Of a stretch of DNA of 41,246 nucleotides, positions 17,950 to 25,417 are shown piece by piece. The notes under the pieces were generated by a model. The model had not been told where the DNA came from. It was given only the letters and a program-made list of their open reading frames with translations, and searched no databases. Source of the DNA: Lachnospiraceae bacterium (GTDB lineage: Bacteria; Bacillota; Clostridia; Lachnospirales; Lachnospiraceae); NCBI GenBank assembly GCA_900772845.1, contig CAAGSD010000088.1, positions 1-41,246 of the forward strand, given 5' to 3'. Positions within the stretch are counted from its first letter, which is position 1. Each line of letters opens with the position of its first letter. The position numbers were made by a program, and so were the translations under genes.

Positions 17950-19641
17950 TTATACGTCAAATGATACCTTTACCATCTCGGAGAAGGATGTCGTGCCATC
18001 CAGTACGTAGTCCGTGGCACTCATACGCAGGGTATGCATTCCTTCTTTTAATGCTTCTTCCTTTAAGATATCGGCACCTTCCCGCTTGCTGATGATCGTC
18101 TTCAGCTTCGGTGTGATCTGCATGATCTCGTAGACACCGATACGACCCTTGAAGCCGGTATTGTCGCATTTGCTGCAGCCGCAGGGCTCGTAGATGGTTA
18201 CATCTTCCTCTTCTTTTATGCCCATGAACTCTTTTTCATCCTTAGTAGCCTGCTTTGGCTTTTTACAGACGGGACAGAGTCTGCGGACCAGTCGCTGTGC
18301 AATAACGCCGATGACGGAATCTGCGATCAGGTAGGATTCGATCCCCATATCCTCCAGTCGGGTGATGGTGCTGGCGGAGGAGTTGGTATGCAAGGTACTT
18401 ACCACCAGGTGTCCGGTGATGGATGCCTGTACGGCGATGCTGGCGGTCTCCTGGTCACGGATCTCACCAATCATTATGATATCCGGATCCTGTCGCAGGA
18501 TGGAACGCAGCGCCGTTGCGAAGGTGAGGTCTGCCTTGGTGTTGACCTGTACCTGGTTGATACCGTCGATATTCGCCTCGACAGGATCTTCGACGGTGAT
18601 GATGTTCACGTCCTCTTTATTCAATTCGCTCAGTGCGGTATACAGGGTGGTGGACTTACCACTTCCGGTAGGTCCGGTTACCAGGATGATACCGTGAGGA
18701 TTTTTCAGGATATAGTCAAACTGTTTTAATTCGTAGGGCTTTAAGCCCAGCTGGCTCTTGTCACGGTTCAGTGCGCTCTTCGCCGCAAGACGCATTACGA
18801 CTTTTTCCCCGTATACAGTAGGCAGGATGGATACACGGATATCGTATTCCACACGGTCTACGATCTGGGTGATACGTCCGTCCTGTGGTTTTCGCTTCTC
18901 GGAGATGTCCATGCCGCCGATGATCTTGATACGGGCGATGATGGCGGACAGTACGTTGACACCGTATCTCGCTCTCTCATAGAGGGCACCGTCGATACGG
19001 TAACGGACACGGATGATGTTTTCCATAGGTTCGATATGGATATCGGATGCACGCTGGCGGACGGCTTTTTCGATCATGTCCTTGACCAGCATTACGATGG
19101 GGGAGCTGTTGATATTCTCCTCCGTGGCGATATCTTCCACCACATCCAGCTTTTTCTCTTTGGCGTAGGCAGCCAGTGCCTCGGTCACTTCCTCCTGACC
19201 GAAATATTTATCGATTGCCAGCATGATACTGCGGGTGGTGGCTACTACGGGCTCTACCTGGAAGTTGGTGATGATATTGATGTCATCGATGGCGTTGTAA
19301 TCCAGGGGATCCGCCATGGCGACCATGAGAACATTGAAGTTATTCTCTTTGTAGGCGAAGGGGAAGATCTTATTCTTCTTTAGGACGTTGACCGGTACCA
19401 GATTCAGTACTTCCTTGTCCACATTGACGCTCTGGAGGTCGATCATATCCAGATCCAGCTGGCGGCTCAGTGCCTTCGCCAGATCATCCTCCGATACGAC
19501 TCCCTCATCTACGAGGAATTCTCCCAGCTTCCTGCCCTGACGATTGGGGTTGTCCAACGCCTGCTGCAGCTGTTCATTCGTGAGGACACCGCTGTTTACC
19601 AGTAATTCACCTAAACGGACTTTTTTTCTGCCTAATTCCAT
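17950..19641 (-). CDS. pilB: Pilus assembly ATPase PilB with MshEN-type N-domain
   Basis: A 563-aa GspE/PilB hexameric ATPase that powers pilus extension. Walker A is GPTGSGKST at about 323-331, the Walker B region DPDIIMIGEI at about 385-394, the His box TGHLVVSTLHTN near 410, and a cysteine cluster for zinc at about 456-492 (CPVC and CGCSKC). The N-terminus has two tandem copies of an RLGxxLVxxGxLxxxQLxxAL motif (residues 9-29, and 38-58 beginning KLGEFLV), the pattern of the MshEN domain, which binds cyclic di-GMP in several assembly ATPases; binding here is inference. The ATG at 19641 is preferred because AGGTGA lies 6 nt upstream; an ATG two codons earlier directly abuts that site. It is first in the operon. 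No PilT-like second ATPase is seen in the window. Confidence 0.95.
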   Translation of the reverse strand: MELGRKKVRLGELLVNSGVLTNEQLQQALDNPNRQGRKLGEFLVDEGVVSEDDLAKALSRQLDLDMIDLQSVNVDKEVLNLVPVNVLKKNKIFPFAYKENNFNVLMVAMADPLDYNAIDDINIITNFQVEPVVATTRSIMLAIDKYFGQEEVTEALAAYAKEKKLDVVEDIATEENINSSPIVMLVKDMIEKAVRQRASDIHIEPMENIIRVRYRIDGALYERARYGVNVLSAIIARIKIIGGMDISEKRKPQDGRITQIVDRVEYDIRVSILPTVYGEKVVMRLAAKSALNRDKSQLGLKPYELKQFDYILKNPHGIILVTGPTGSGKSTTLYTALSELNKEDVNIITVEDPVEANIDGINQVQVNTKADLTFATALRSILRQDPDIIMIGEIRDQETASIAVQASITGHLVVSTLHTNSSASTITRLEDMGIESYLIADSVIGVIAQRLVRRLCPVCKKPKQATKDEKEFMGIKEEEDVTIYEPCGCSKCDNTGFKGRIGVYEIMQITPKLKTIISKREGADILKEEALKEGMHTLRMSATDYVLDGTTSFSEMVKVSFDV

Positions 19642-19736
19642 GATCATTCACCTGTTATTTTTACATTTTGGGAGTATCTGCATAATTGTAGCTTTTTTCG
19701 TTACAACTTACAATTTTTTTGGCTCAATACTAAAAT

Positions 19737-19764
19737 ATTATAGCATATTTTAGATTTATGTAAA
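19737..19764 (-). promoter_or_regulatory. Promoter of the pilB operon
   Basis: On the minus strand TTTACA, 16 nt, then TATAAT with an upstream TGC (extended -10). It lies downstream of the small RNA terminator at 19801-19829 and leaves a 5' leader of about 90 nt before pilB. The consensus match makes it the most likely main promoter of the pilus operon. Confidence 0.7.
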
Positions 19765-19800
19765 TTGTTTTTAGTACTTTTGTAGCAATTTCTGCGGGAA

Positions 19801-19829
19801 ATAAAAAAAGAGAGGCTGAATAGCCTCTC
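19801..19829 (-). terminator. Intrinsic terminator between small RNA and pilB
   Basis: On the minus strand a perfect 8-bp stem GAGAGGCT/AGCCTCTC with a 4-nt loop, followed by seven T. No minus-strand protein gene lies just upstream, so it either ends a short RNA or attenuates a long pilB leader. Confidence 0.85.
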
Positions 19830-19839
19830 GCCAAATCCT

Positions 19840-19943
19840 TCATCACTCGGTCAATTTTTATTTTACCGTCCTGTCGGAACCGTCACAGGACTCATCGCTC
19901 GGTCAATTTTTATTTTACTGTCCTGTCAGAACCGTCACAGGAC
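19840..19943. repeat. 52-bp tandem direct repeat, two copies
   Basis: Units 19840-19891 and 19892-19943 differ at 3 of 52 positions. Each contains a GTCCTGT/ACAGGAC inverted repeat (19868-19891 and 19920-19943) and an A/T-rich spacer. The repeat is non-coding on both strands as far as I can see. Confidence 0.9.
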
Positions 19944-19985
19944 TCATTAGATAGATGAAGAAGAACATCTCTGTTCTCATTATTT

Positions 19986-20014
19986 AGTATATACATTTTC
20001 TGAGAAAAATACAA
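19986..20014 (-). promoter_or_regulatory. Candidate promoter of the small RNA
   Basis: On the minus strand TTGTAT, 17 nt, then TATACT (5 of 6 to the -10 consensus, weak -35). It would start an RNA near 19979, just before the first repeat unit. Confidence 0.5.
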
Positions 20015-20149
20015 TCTGTTTTTAATTTATGAAGCAATTTCAGTAAAATAATTTTTCTATTGTTTTCTTCCATATTTCATCGTACAATAGATTTGTCTTA
20101 TTTATAGTTTTTTCACATGCCGATTCTAAGGCAAAATTCCCATCATTTA

Positions 20150-20178
20150 TTGACATTACGTACTATACGTGTTATTTT
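20150..20178 (+). promoter_or_regulatory. Candidate hicAB promoter with palindromic operator
   Basis: TTGACA at 20150-20155, 17 nt, then TATTTT at 20173-20178. The spacer contains the perfect palindrome ACGTA-cta-TACGT (20158-20170). HicB antitoxins commonly repress their own operon, and a palindrome between -35 and -10 is a likely binding site. The -10 is close to the hicA ribosome binding site (AAAGGAG, 20181-20187), so the true -10 may be different. Confidence 0.5.
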
Positions 20179-20196
20179 AGAAAGGAGAAGTAATCT

Positions 20197-20379
20197 ATGC
20201 GTTTTCGCGAATTAGAGCGAATCATTCTTGACGATGGATGGTTTCTGAATGATGTCAGAGGATCTCATCACCAGTATAAGCATCCCCTAAAATCAGGAAA
20301 AGTAACGATTCCCAATCACAGAGGTGATATTCCTCTGCGAGTTGTGAATTCTATTTTAAAGCAAGCAGGGTTAAAATAG
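20197..20379 (+). CDS. hicA: HicA family mRNA interferase toxin
   Basis: A 60-aa HicA/YcfA protein, a double-stranded RNA binding-like fold that cleaves mRNA. The conserved pattern is complete: RELERIILDDGW, then GSHHQYKHP with the catalytic His, VTIPNHRGDIPLRVVNSILKQAGL to the end (a typical HicA C-terminus). AAAGGAG lies upstream at the right spacing. hicB follows after 30 nt on the same strand, so toxin precedes antitoxin as is usual for hicAB. No truncation or missing key residue. Confidence 0.93.
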   Translation: MRFRELERIILDDGWFLNDVRGSHHQYKHPLKSGKVTIPNHRGDIPLRVVNSILKQAGLK

Positions 20380-20409
20380 TAAAAGGTAACCCTTGAAAGG
20401 AGAATGTTT

Positions 20410-20814
20410 ATGAATTATGTATATCCTGCTATATTTTATCCGGAAACCGACGGCAAATACTCCGTTATTTTTCCGGATCTTAATGATCTTGCTACTTACG
20501 GCAACAATCTTGCCGATGCATTTGTCATGGCACAGGAAGCCTGTGGTCAATACTTATTCACCTCTCTAAAAGACGGTGAAGCACTTCCTAACCCTACAAC
20601 AATTAATGCAGTGAAATCGGATGATCCCACTGCATTCATAAATCTTATCTGTGTAAATTTAGATAATTATGCCCGTGCCTATGATGATAGGGCTGTTAAA
20701 AAGACCTTAACTATTCCGGCATGGTTAAATACTGCCTGTGAAAACTACGGCATCAATTATTCTAAAGTTCTCAAAGACGCCTTAATTGCTAAATTGCAGC
20801 AAGTACAAATGTAA
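20410..20814 (+). CDS. hicB: HicB family antitoxin
   Basis: A 134-aa HicB protein. Residues 1-60 form the RNase H-like antitoxin core (YPAIFYPETDGKYSVIFPDL, then LATYGNNLADAFVMAQEA), which in the family binds and blocks HicA. The C-terminal part (KKTLTIPAWLNTACENYGIN, then YSKVLKDALIAKL) looks like a ribbon-helix-helix DNA-binding domain for autorepression. The ATG at 20410 fits the GGAG 7 nt upstream better than an ATG two codons earlier. It converges with the GH26 gene; the two stop codons are 2 nt apart, with no terminator between them. Confidence 0.92.
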   Translation: MNYVYPAIFYPETDGKYSVIFPDLNDLATYGNNLADAFVMAQEACGQYLFTSLKDGEALPNPTTINAVKSDDPTAFINLICVNLDNYARAYDDRAVKKTLTIPAWLNTACENYGINYSKVLKDALIAKLQQVQM

Positions 20815-20816
20815 TC

Positions 20817-21785
20817 TTACAACAGTATCACCGCATATTCGCTGTCATACATTTTCTTCAGATTTTCTACGCTGTTATATTTTTCACCAATGCAGAATTC
20901 TTTGGACCAGGTCATGTAATAGGCCCAGGGGATTCTGCTTTTTTGCAGGAGATCCACATCGGGAAGGTATCCCACTTCTGCCAGGGCAGCCACTTTGTCA
21001 CGGGAGGTGGCAGCCACCAGCTTATCATAGGCATCCGCATAGTCTGTGGCCTGATACTCCGGGAGGTAGATATCTATGGATACTACATCCACGTATTCAT
21101 CTCCGGGGTAGGCTTCCTCTATATCGCTGTTCCATACCCAGAGGAGATTGTGTAGGTCTTTTTCTTTTGTGTAGTAATCGAACATCAGGCGGTACAATTC
21201 TCTCGCCACTTCCGGTCCTTTCGCTCCCCACCAGAACCAGGTGCCGTAGGACTCGTGGAAGGGGCGCCAGAGGATGGGGATGTGTTCCTGCTGAAACTGC
21301 TGTAAGATCCCGGCAATCGCATCCATGTCATGATAGAAGGCGGTTCTCTCCGGAGTTCCTTCCTGCAGTATTTTAGCCGCATCGAAATCGGTATGCTCGG
21401 TATAGAAGCTTTTGTCTCTGCCGCCTAAGGGCGAGAACCAGTGGAAGGTGAAGGTCAGGATGCCACCGTTACCATTTTTGCGTTGTTCCACCGCCCACTG
21501 CAGTGCCATCTCTGCGGTGCCTTTATTTTCTTCTATTTCCGTCAGGCATTCCGGAGAAGCATCTGCATAATTGATATTCGGAGAATACGCCAGTAGTTCA
21601 AAGCCACGCAGCTTTGGCTCTTTTCCGGTGGTCTGCCGGATATAGGCAATCTCCTCACAGGGGATGGTCTGGGTATGCTGACCGGTGATGATCTTTTTTC
21701 CTGCGATGCAATAAAGCTCCCGCAGCAGCTCCTGCGCTTCCTTTGTTGCCTCTGAATCCGCTGTTGTAATATTTTTCTCGTCCAT
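20817..21785 (-). CDS. GH26 family beta-mannanase-like glycoside hydrolase
   Basis: A 322-aa glycoside hydrolase of family 26, a retaining enzyme acting on beta-1,4-mannans or related glucans. The family signatures are ITGQHTQ near the N-terminus, FTFHWFSPLGG, the acid/base Glu in LWRPFHESYGTWFWW (about E178) and the nucleophile in AALAEVGYLPD (about E270). The start at 21785 is set by AGAGGTG 5 nt upstream; a 29-residue upstream extension is Arg/Gly-rich and unlikely. There is no signal peptide, no anchor and no carbohydrate-binding module, so the enzyme should be cytoplasmic and act on imported oligosaccharides. No transporter or other glycosidase lies beside it. Confidence 0.88.
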   Translation of the reverse strand: MDEKNITTADSEATKEAQELLRELYCIAGKKIITGQHTQTIPCEEIAYIRQTTGKEPKLRGFELLAYSPNINYADASPECLTEIEENKGTAEMALQWAVEQRKNGNGGILTFTFHWFSPLGGRDKSFYTEHTDFDAAKILQEGTPERTAFYHDMDAIAGILQQFQQEHIPILWRPFHESYGTWFWWGAKGPEVARELYRLMFDYYTKEKDLHNLLWVWNSDIEEAYPGDEYVDVVSIDIYLPEYQATDYADAYDKLVAATSRDKVAALAEVGYLPDVDLLQKSRIPWAYYMTWSKEFCIGEKYNSVENLKKMYDSEYAVILL

Positions 21786-21870
21786 ATATACACCTCTTTC
21801 TCCTCCATACCCGTACTTACGACTTCCCCGGGTATACAAGCTTGTTTTTTCTCTCCATACCCGCCACCAC

Positions 21871-21916
21871 AAAAAAATCGAGGGTACAGAGACAATATTT
21901 CCCTCTCTGTGCCCTC
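21871..21916 (-). terminator. Terminator of the flotillin gene
   Basis: On the minus strand a 12-bp stem (arms 21905-21916 and 21880-21891, one mismatch) with a 13-nt loop, then a run of seven T. It follows the flotillin stop codon by about 45 bp. Confidence 0.85.
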
Positions 21917-21959
21917 AGTTTAATGCAATCCGGAACGAATCGCAAGCTCTATTCCGGCT

Positions 21960-23549
21960 TTATACTTCCTGATAATCGTTACCGGTGTCGTTCTTCTCTA
22001 CAGGCTTTGCATCTTCTGCCTTTTCCTTGGCGAAGCCCTTTGCCAGCATCTCATTGATATCCAGTCCGGTGGATTCCTTGATACCATCGGTGACCTGGGT
22101 CACGGTGGTCATGATATCACCGGCCAGCTTGCTGGAATCGCCGCCGAACATCTTGATGGAATCTACGTTCATGTAGCCCTTGGCCACAGCCTCGGCGATC
22201 TTGGGCAGCTGCTCGAAGTATACCTTCAAGGTATCCAGCTCCATCTGCTGTCTTGCAGCGTCGCCGTACTGTTTCATAGCTTCTGCTTTTTTCAGGATAC
22301 CGGCTGCCTCAGCTTCTGCCTTCGCCTGAATGGCTTCTGCTTCTGCTTTACCTTTGGCTGCTACAGCGGCTGCCTCTGCCAGACCGGCCGCCTTGACTGC
22401 CTCTGCCGCCTGCTCCTTGGCGAATCTCTCTGCCTCAGACTTAGCCTTTTCTGCCTCTGCCTGTCTCTGGATCTCGAAGAGTTCGGCCTCCGCTCTCTTC
22501 TGCCTCTCGTACTGCTCGGCATCTGCCTTCTGCTGTGCTGCGTATTTATTCGCTTCTGCGGTCTTCTTGACCTCAGCTTCCAGAGCTTTCTCCTTGATGG
22601 ATACTTCTCTTTCCTTTAATTCCAGTTCCTTCTCCTGACGGGCCAGGTTCGCATTCGCTGTGGTGATCTCCACAGTCTTACGCTGTTCCTCTTCCTGGAT
22701 CTTATATGCTGCATCAGCTTCTGCCTTCTTGATATCAGACTCTTTCTTCAGTTCTGCTTTCTTGATGGCCAGTTCGGTCTGTTTCTGTGCGATCTCAGTC
22801 TCTGCGATGACCTGTGCATCATTAGCATCCTTCTGTGCCTGTGCCCTTGCGATGGCTACATCTCTGTCTGCCTGTGCCTTTGCTACGGAAGCGTCCTTCT
22901 GGATCTGGGACATGTTATCCTGTCCCAAAGCAGTGATCAGGTTGTTCTCATCTTCGATCTTCTGAATGTTGCAGGACTCGATCCAGATACCTAACGCATT
23001 CATATCCTTCTGTGCCTTCGCCTGTACCTCGTCACCGAAGGTCTTACGGTCGTTACACAGTTCCTTCAGGCACTGGGTACCGATGATCTCACGCATGTTA
23101 CCCTGTAAGGAATCAGTCAGTGCGTCACGGATCTGATCCTCATTCATGTTCAGGAAGTTCTTCATAGCTGCGTTTGCCATCTCTGTGGTGATCCTCTTGT
23201 TCGCATCCGCACCTGCCACTACTTCCCCTTTGGCATTCACAGTGACATCTCTCTGGGTCAGGACTCTGACCTTTGCAACAGCGTCAATATCTACACCGAT
23301 GAAATCCTTGGTAGGGATATAGCCGTTGGTCTTGATGTCGATACTGATCTGCTTCAGGATCAGTTCATCCTTTTTCTCCAAAAAAGGAATCTTGATACCG
23401 GCACGTCCGATCAGGACCTTGGGTTCTCTCTTGATACCGGAGATGATGTAGGCTTTGTTCGGTGATGCCTTTACATAACCGGATGCCAGGATCGCCAGAA
23501 TGGCAATGGCAAGTACAACGATTGCGATAATACCAATGTTAATTTCCAT
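21960..23549 (-). CDS. floT: Flotillin family membrane-scaffold protein
   Basis: A 529-aa flotillin (SPFH/band 7 family), which organises membrane microdomains and affects membrane fluidity and secretion. A membrane-inserting N-terminal helix (about residues 6-24, IIAIVVLAIAILAILASGY) is followed by an SPFH domain (about 25-200; GIKREPKVLIGRAGIKIPFL is typical) and a long Ala/Glu/Lys-rich coiled coil (about 210-430) with many AEAE and KAEAEA repeats, then a short C-terminal oligomerisation region. GAGGGAG is spaced well upstream. In Bacillus it is encoded with an NfeD protein; none is present here. It appears monocistronic with its own terminator. Confidence 0.93.
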   Translation of the reverse strand: MEINIGIIAIVVLAIAILAILASGYVKASPNKAYIISGIKREPKVLIGRAGIKIPFLEKKDELILKQISIDIKTNGYIPTKDFIGVDIDAVAKVRVLTQRDVTVNAKGEVVAGADANKRITTEMANAAMKNFLNMNEDQIRDALTDSLQGNMREIIGTQCLKELCNDRKTFGDEVQAKAQKDMNALGIWIESCNIQKIEDENNLITALGQDNMSQIQKDASVAKAQADRDVAIARAQAQKDANDAQVIAETEIAQKQTELAIKKAELKKESDIKKAEADAAYKIQEEEQRKTVEITTANANLARQEKELELKEREVSIKEKALEAEVKKTAEANKYAAQQKADAEQYERQKRAEAELFEIQRQAEAEKAKSEAERFAKEQAAEAVKAAGLAEAAAVAAKGKAEAEAIQAKAEAEAAGILKKAEAMKQYGDAARQQMELDTLKVYFEQLPKIAEAVAKGYMNVDSIKMFGGDSSKLAGDIMTTVTQVTDGIKESTGLDINEMLAKGFAKEKAEDAKPVEKNDTGNDYQEV

Positions 23550-23605
23550 ACGTACTCCCTCTCTTTTCGCTTTTGTATTGTATGAATTGGTTTCGTACTG
23601 TATGT

Positions 23606-23611
23606 ATCATA
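23606..23611 (-). promoter_or_regulatory. Candidate extended -10 promoter of flotillin gene
   Basis: On the minus strand TGC-TATGAT, an extended -10 element about 55 bp before the flotillin start. The -35 region is weak. Confidence 0.4.
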
Positions 23612-23721
23612 GCATAGAAAGTTTAAATATTACAGAATTATTTTCCCACTTTTCTGTGCTTAACATTGCAATTTACGCACGATAGCTGAAAATTCCATTC
23701 ATTATGCAAATCATTTATGAT

Positions 23722-23812
23722 GTCGGGGGCAAAAGCCCCCGACTTTGATGCCTACGGATTGCTCCGTGCTACGCACTCCCACAATCCTCCCCAATATTCG
23801 CATATCGTGGGA
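23722..23812. repeat. Cluster of short palindromes, REP-like
   Basis: This contains GTCGGGGGC-aaaa-GCCCCCGAC (23722-23743), ACGGA-ttgc-TCCGT (23754-23767), GTGC-tac-GCAC (23766-23776) and a wider TCCCAC/GTGGGA pair (23777-23812). It stands between the flotillin promoter region and the stop codon of the hydrolase gene. The GC-rich stem lacks a clear T-run on the minus strand, so it may be a weak terminator or a dispersed palindromic element. Confidence 0.6.
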
Positions 23813-23819
23813 TTATCAT

Positions 23820-24371
23820 CTATATCACATCCACCTGGATCAGTTTCATTGCCTCGATCGCAGTCTTGTGGGTCTCTGGTGTCACGCAGGCGCAGGCCTC
23901 TTCTATCACGCAGACTTTTGCTTCCGTCAGGGTCGCTTTGGCAATGGACACATTACTAAGTACACAGATGCCGGTACAAAATCCCACGAAATCCAGTTCC
24001 AGATCTCCCTGTGCTTTTTCCCACAGCTGCTGATACTTCGGGATCAGGGAAATCGCACCGAAAGTAGGCTTTTTGATCACGGTCTGCTGCTCTTTTGTAA
24101 AAGTTTCATCCGCTGCCTTTGCGATATCCGCCTGAATCTTCCAGCCTTCGGTTCCTTCGATGCAATGCGGTACCGGCAGCTTTTTACCTTCCTGGGTATC
24201 CATATAGTTTTCCGCATGGGTATCCATCGTGAAGATCACTTCGTCATAATTGCCGTTTTTGATCAAATCTATGATCTTGGGCACAGCTGCCTGACATTCT
24301 CCGTTCCCCAAAGATCCTGTGATAAAATCATTCTGTGTGTCGATTACCATTAATACTTTTCCTGCCATCAT
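23820..24371 (-). CDS. Nicotinamidase-like cysteine hydrolase
   Basis: A 183-aa isochorismatase-superfamily cysteine hydrolase. The catalytic triad of the nicotinamidase type is visible: D11 (VLMVIDTQNDF), a Lys at 100-101 (TVIKKPTFGAI) and C136 (GFCTGICVLSN). The metal-site pattern D50, H52 and H69 (MDTHAENY and VPHC) and the length of the loop between them favour a nicotinamidase, which converts nicotinamide to nicotinate for NAD salvage, over other amidases. The first ATG overlaps the upstream stop as ATGA; a second ATG follows at once. GGAG is 11 nt upstream. It lies at the end of a run with the SecB-like cassette, but the base composition is that of the chromosome rather than the cassette. 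Confidence 0.82.
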   Translation of the reverse strand: MMAGKVLMVIDTQNDFITGSLGNGECQAAVPKIIDLIKNGNYDEVIFTMDTHAENYMDTQEGKKLPVPHCIEGTEGWKIQADIAKAADETFTKEQQTVIKKPTFGAISLIPKYQQLWEKAQGDLELDFVGFCTGICVLSNVSIAKATLTEAKVCVIEEACACVTPETHKTAIEAMKLIQVDVI

Positions 24372-24775
24372 GAATTCTTGCTCTCCTTCAACATATTATT
24401 TATATTGAATACAGGTAATACAACCACATCCGTTTCAGGTTGTGCCGTCAATACTGATACTTCACTTCTCAAATAAGGCATTAAAATTGCTATGCTGTTT
24501 TTATTTAGCAAATCATATTTCGTCTTATCCGAAATATTTTCATTTGTAGTAAAAGAAAAATAACCTGACAACATAATTTCAAATTTATATTCTCCCGGTT
24601 TTATACCATTCAGTATCAATGTAGATTTATAAAATTCAATATCTTCCAGTTTACTGATATTAGATTGTATTTTCATTTCAAGTTCATTTTCTGTTTTGAA
24701 TCCAGTTCTTGTGAAATTGATTCTATCAAACACCAATTTTTCTAATTTTAATACGCTTTCTATACTCTTATTCAT
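24368..24775 (-). CDS. SecB-like chaperone
   Basis: A 135-aa protein that I recognise as SecB-like from its second half: NSIAILMPYLRSEVSVLTAQ, followed by VVLPVFNIN, matches the most conserved part of SecB (ALxFPYLRxxVSxLTxxxGxxxxxLPxxN). SecB holds unfolded proteins; classical SecB is a proteobacterial export factor, while SecB-like proteins elsewhere are often chaperones for toxin-antitoxin systems. TAGGAG is well placed upstream. It is preceded after 11 nt by an unknown gene, and that by another, all AT-rich. Its end overlaps the nicotinamidase-like gene by 4 nt (ATGA). The family call is from the motif; the role is inferred. Confidence 0.72.
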   Translation of the reverse strand: MNKSIESVLKLEKLVFDRINFTRTGFKTENELEMKIQSNISKLEDIEFYKSTLILNGIKPGEYKFEIMLSGYFSFTTNENISDKTKYDLLNKNSIAILMPYLRSEVSVLTAQPETDVVVLPVFNINNMLKESKNS

Positions 24776-24786
24776 AAATCTCCTAT

Positions 24787-25395
24787 CTATGCAGCTATAA
24801 TAGTATTATCCGACAGCTCTACACTAATATATTTTGAGTTTCCAGAATCATCCGTATCATATATAGTTGTTTCTGCAGAATTATTCAAGTTTATGGCAGA
24901 ATAATATTTTTGTAAGATTTCCTCCACAATACTTCTATAACTGATTTTTTCTACAATAACTGCGCTGTCCTCTATCAATGTATACTTTTCACTTGAAAAC
25001 AGGTCATCAAATTGTTGTACGTATTTTTCCATATCTGGAGTCAATATCTCAAAGTACGCATTCACCTGTGGCAATATTGTAATGTCCAAAGTATACATTT
25101 GACGTTTTTCTACCGTATCCGATTTTATATCTTCTTGTGATTCTATATACCAATAGGTCTCTTTCTGAGTTATCGCATTTCGCATAGGAATGATCCCATG
25201 CAGTAAGTCAAACACATCTTTTATAGACAGCTCGGTCACTACGTAATTTAGCTTATCTACATCGGCACATAACGCAATATAATAGTCTTTATTATCTTTG
25301 CATAAAAAGAAAATAGGCACCTCTTGAAAACTAACCAATACTTTTTCTAAATATAGTTCCTTCCCCTCAATAATAAAACATAATTCTTTATTCAT
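24787..25395 (-). CDS. Unknown protein in SecB-like cassette (second gene)
   Basis: A 202-aa protein of unknown function; I do not recognise the family with confidence (it vaguely recalls the DUF6575 type). It has no signal peptide or membrane helix. The N-terminal part is rich in beta strands with a pattern IPIFFLCKDNKDYYIALCAD, then a helix (VFDLLHGIIPMRNAIT). The C-terminal part is acidic and Ser/Thr/Asn-rich. The start at 25395 is used because AAAGGGG is placed upstream; a start 7 codons earlier lacks one. AT-rich codon use sets it and its two partners apart from neighbouring genes. The 22-nt spacing after the preceding gene and 11 nt to the SecB-like gene indicate one transcript. Confidence 0.7.
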   Translation of the reverse strand: MNKELCFIIEGKELYLEKVLVSFQEVPIFFLCKDNKDYYIALCADVDKLNYVVTELSIKDVFDLLHGIIPMRNAITQKETYWYIESQEDIKSDTVEKRQMYTLDITILPQVNAYFEILTPDMEKYVQQFDDLFSSEKYTLIEDSAVIVEKISYRSIVEEILQKYYSAINLNNSAETTIYDTDDSGNSKYISVELSDNTIIAA

Positions 25396-25417
25396 GCAGC
25401 AATTATCCCCTTTCATT

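Larger units (their letters stand above)
19801..19979 (-). ncRNA. Putative structured small RNA or attenuated leader upstream of pilB
   Basis: A candidate RNA of about 180 nt: promoter at 19986-20014, two tandem copies of a structured unit, and an intrinsic terminator at 19801-19829. In RNA sense each copy has a 7-bp stem GUCCUGU/ACAGGAC with a 10-nt loop; the CGGUU of the loop can pair with a GACCG that follows after a 15-nt A-rich linker, giving an H-type pseudoknot. Both copies keep all these elements. I do not recognise a known riboswitch class (it does not fit the c-di-GMP-I or c-di-GMP-II patterns). pilB has its own promoter after the terminator, so an independent RNA is a little more likely than a leader. 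Its existence and folding are inferred from sequence alone. Confidence 0.55.

Noticed and set aside
19840..19943. Hammerhead ribozyme (GATGAGTCC next to a stem)
   Set aside because: The CUGAUGA and GAAA core elements are incomplete and the cleavage-site stem is missing.
19840..19943. CRISPR array
   Set aside because: Only two directly abutting units, no spacers and no cas genes.
19801..19979. c-di-GMP-I or c-di-GMP-II riboswitch before pilB
   Set aside because: The conserved cores of these classes are not found on the minus strand; only the hairpin, linker and terminator layout is similar.
22330..22965. Plus-strand Ala/Ser-rich frames opposite the flotillin coiled coil
   Set aside because: They are mirror products of the Ala/Glu/Lys repeats on the coding strand.
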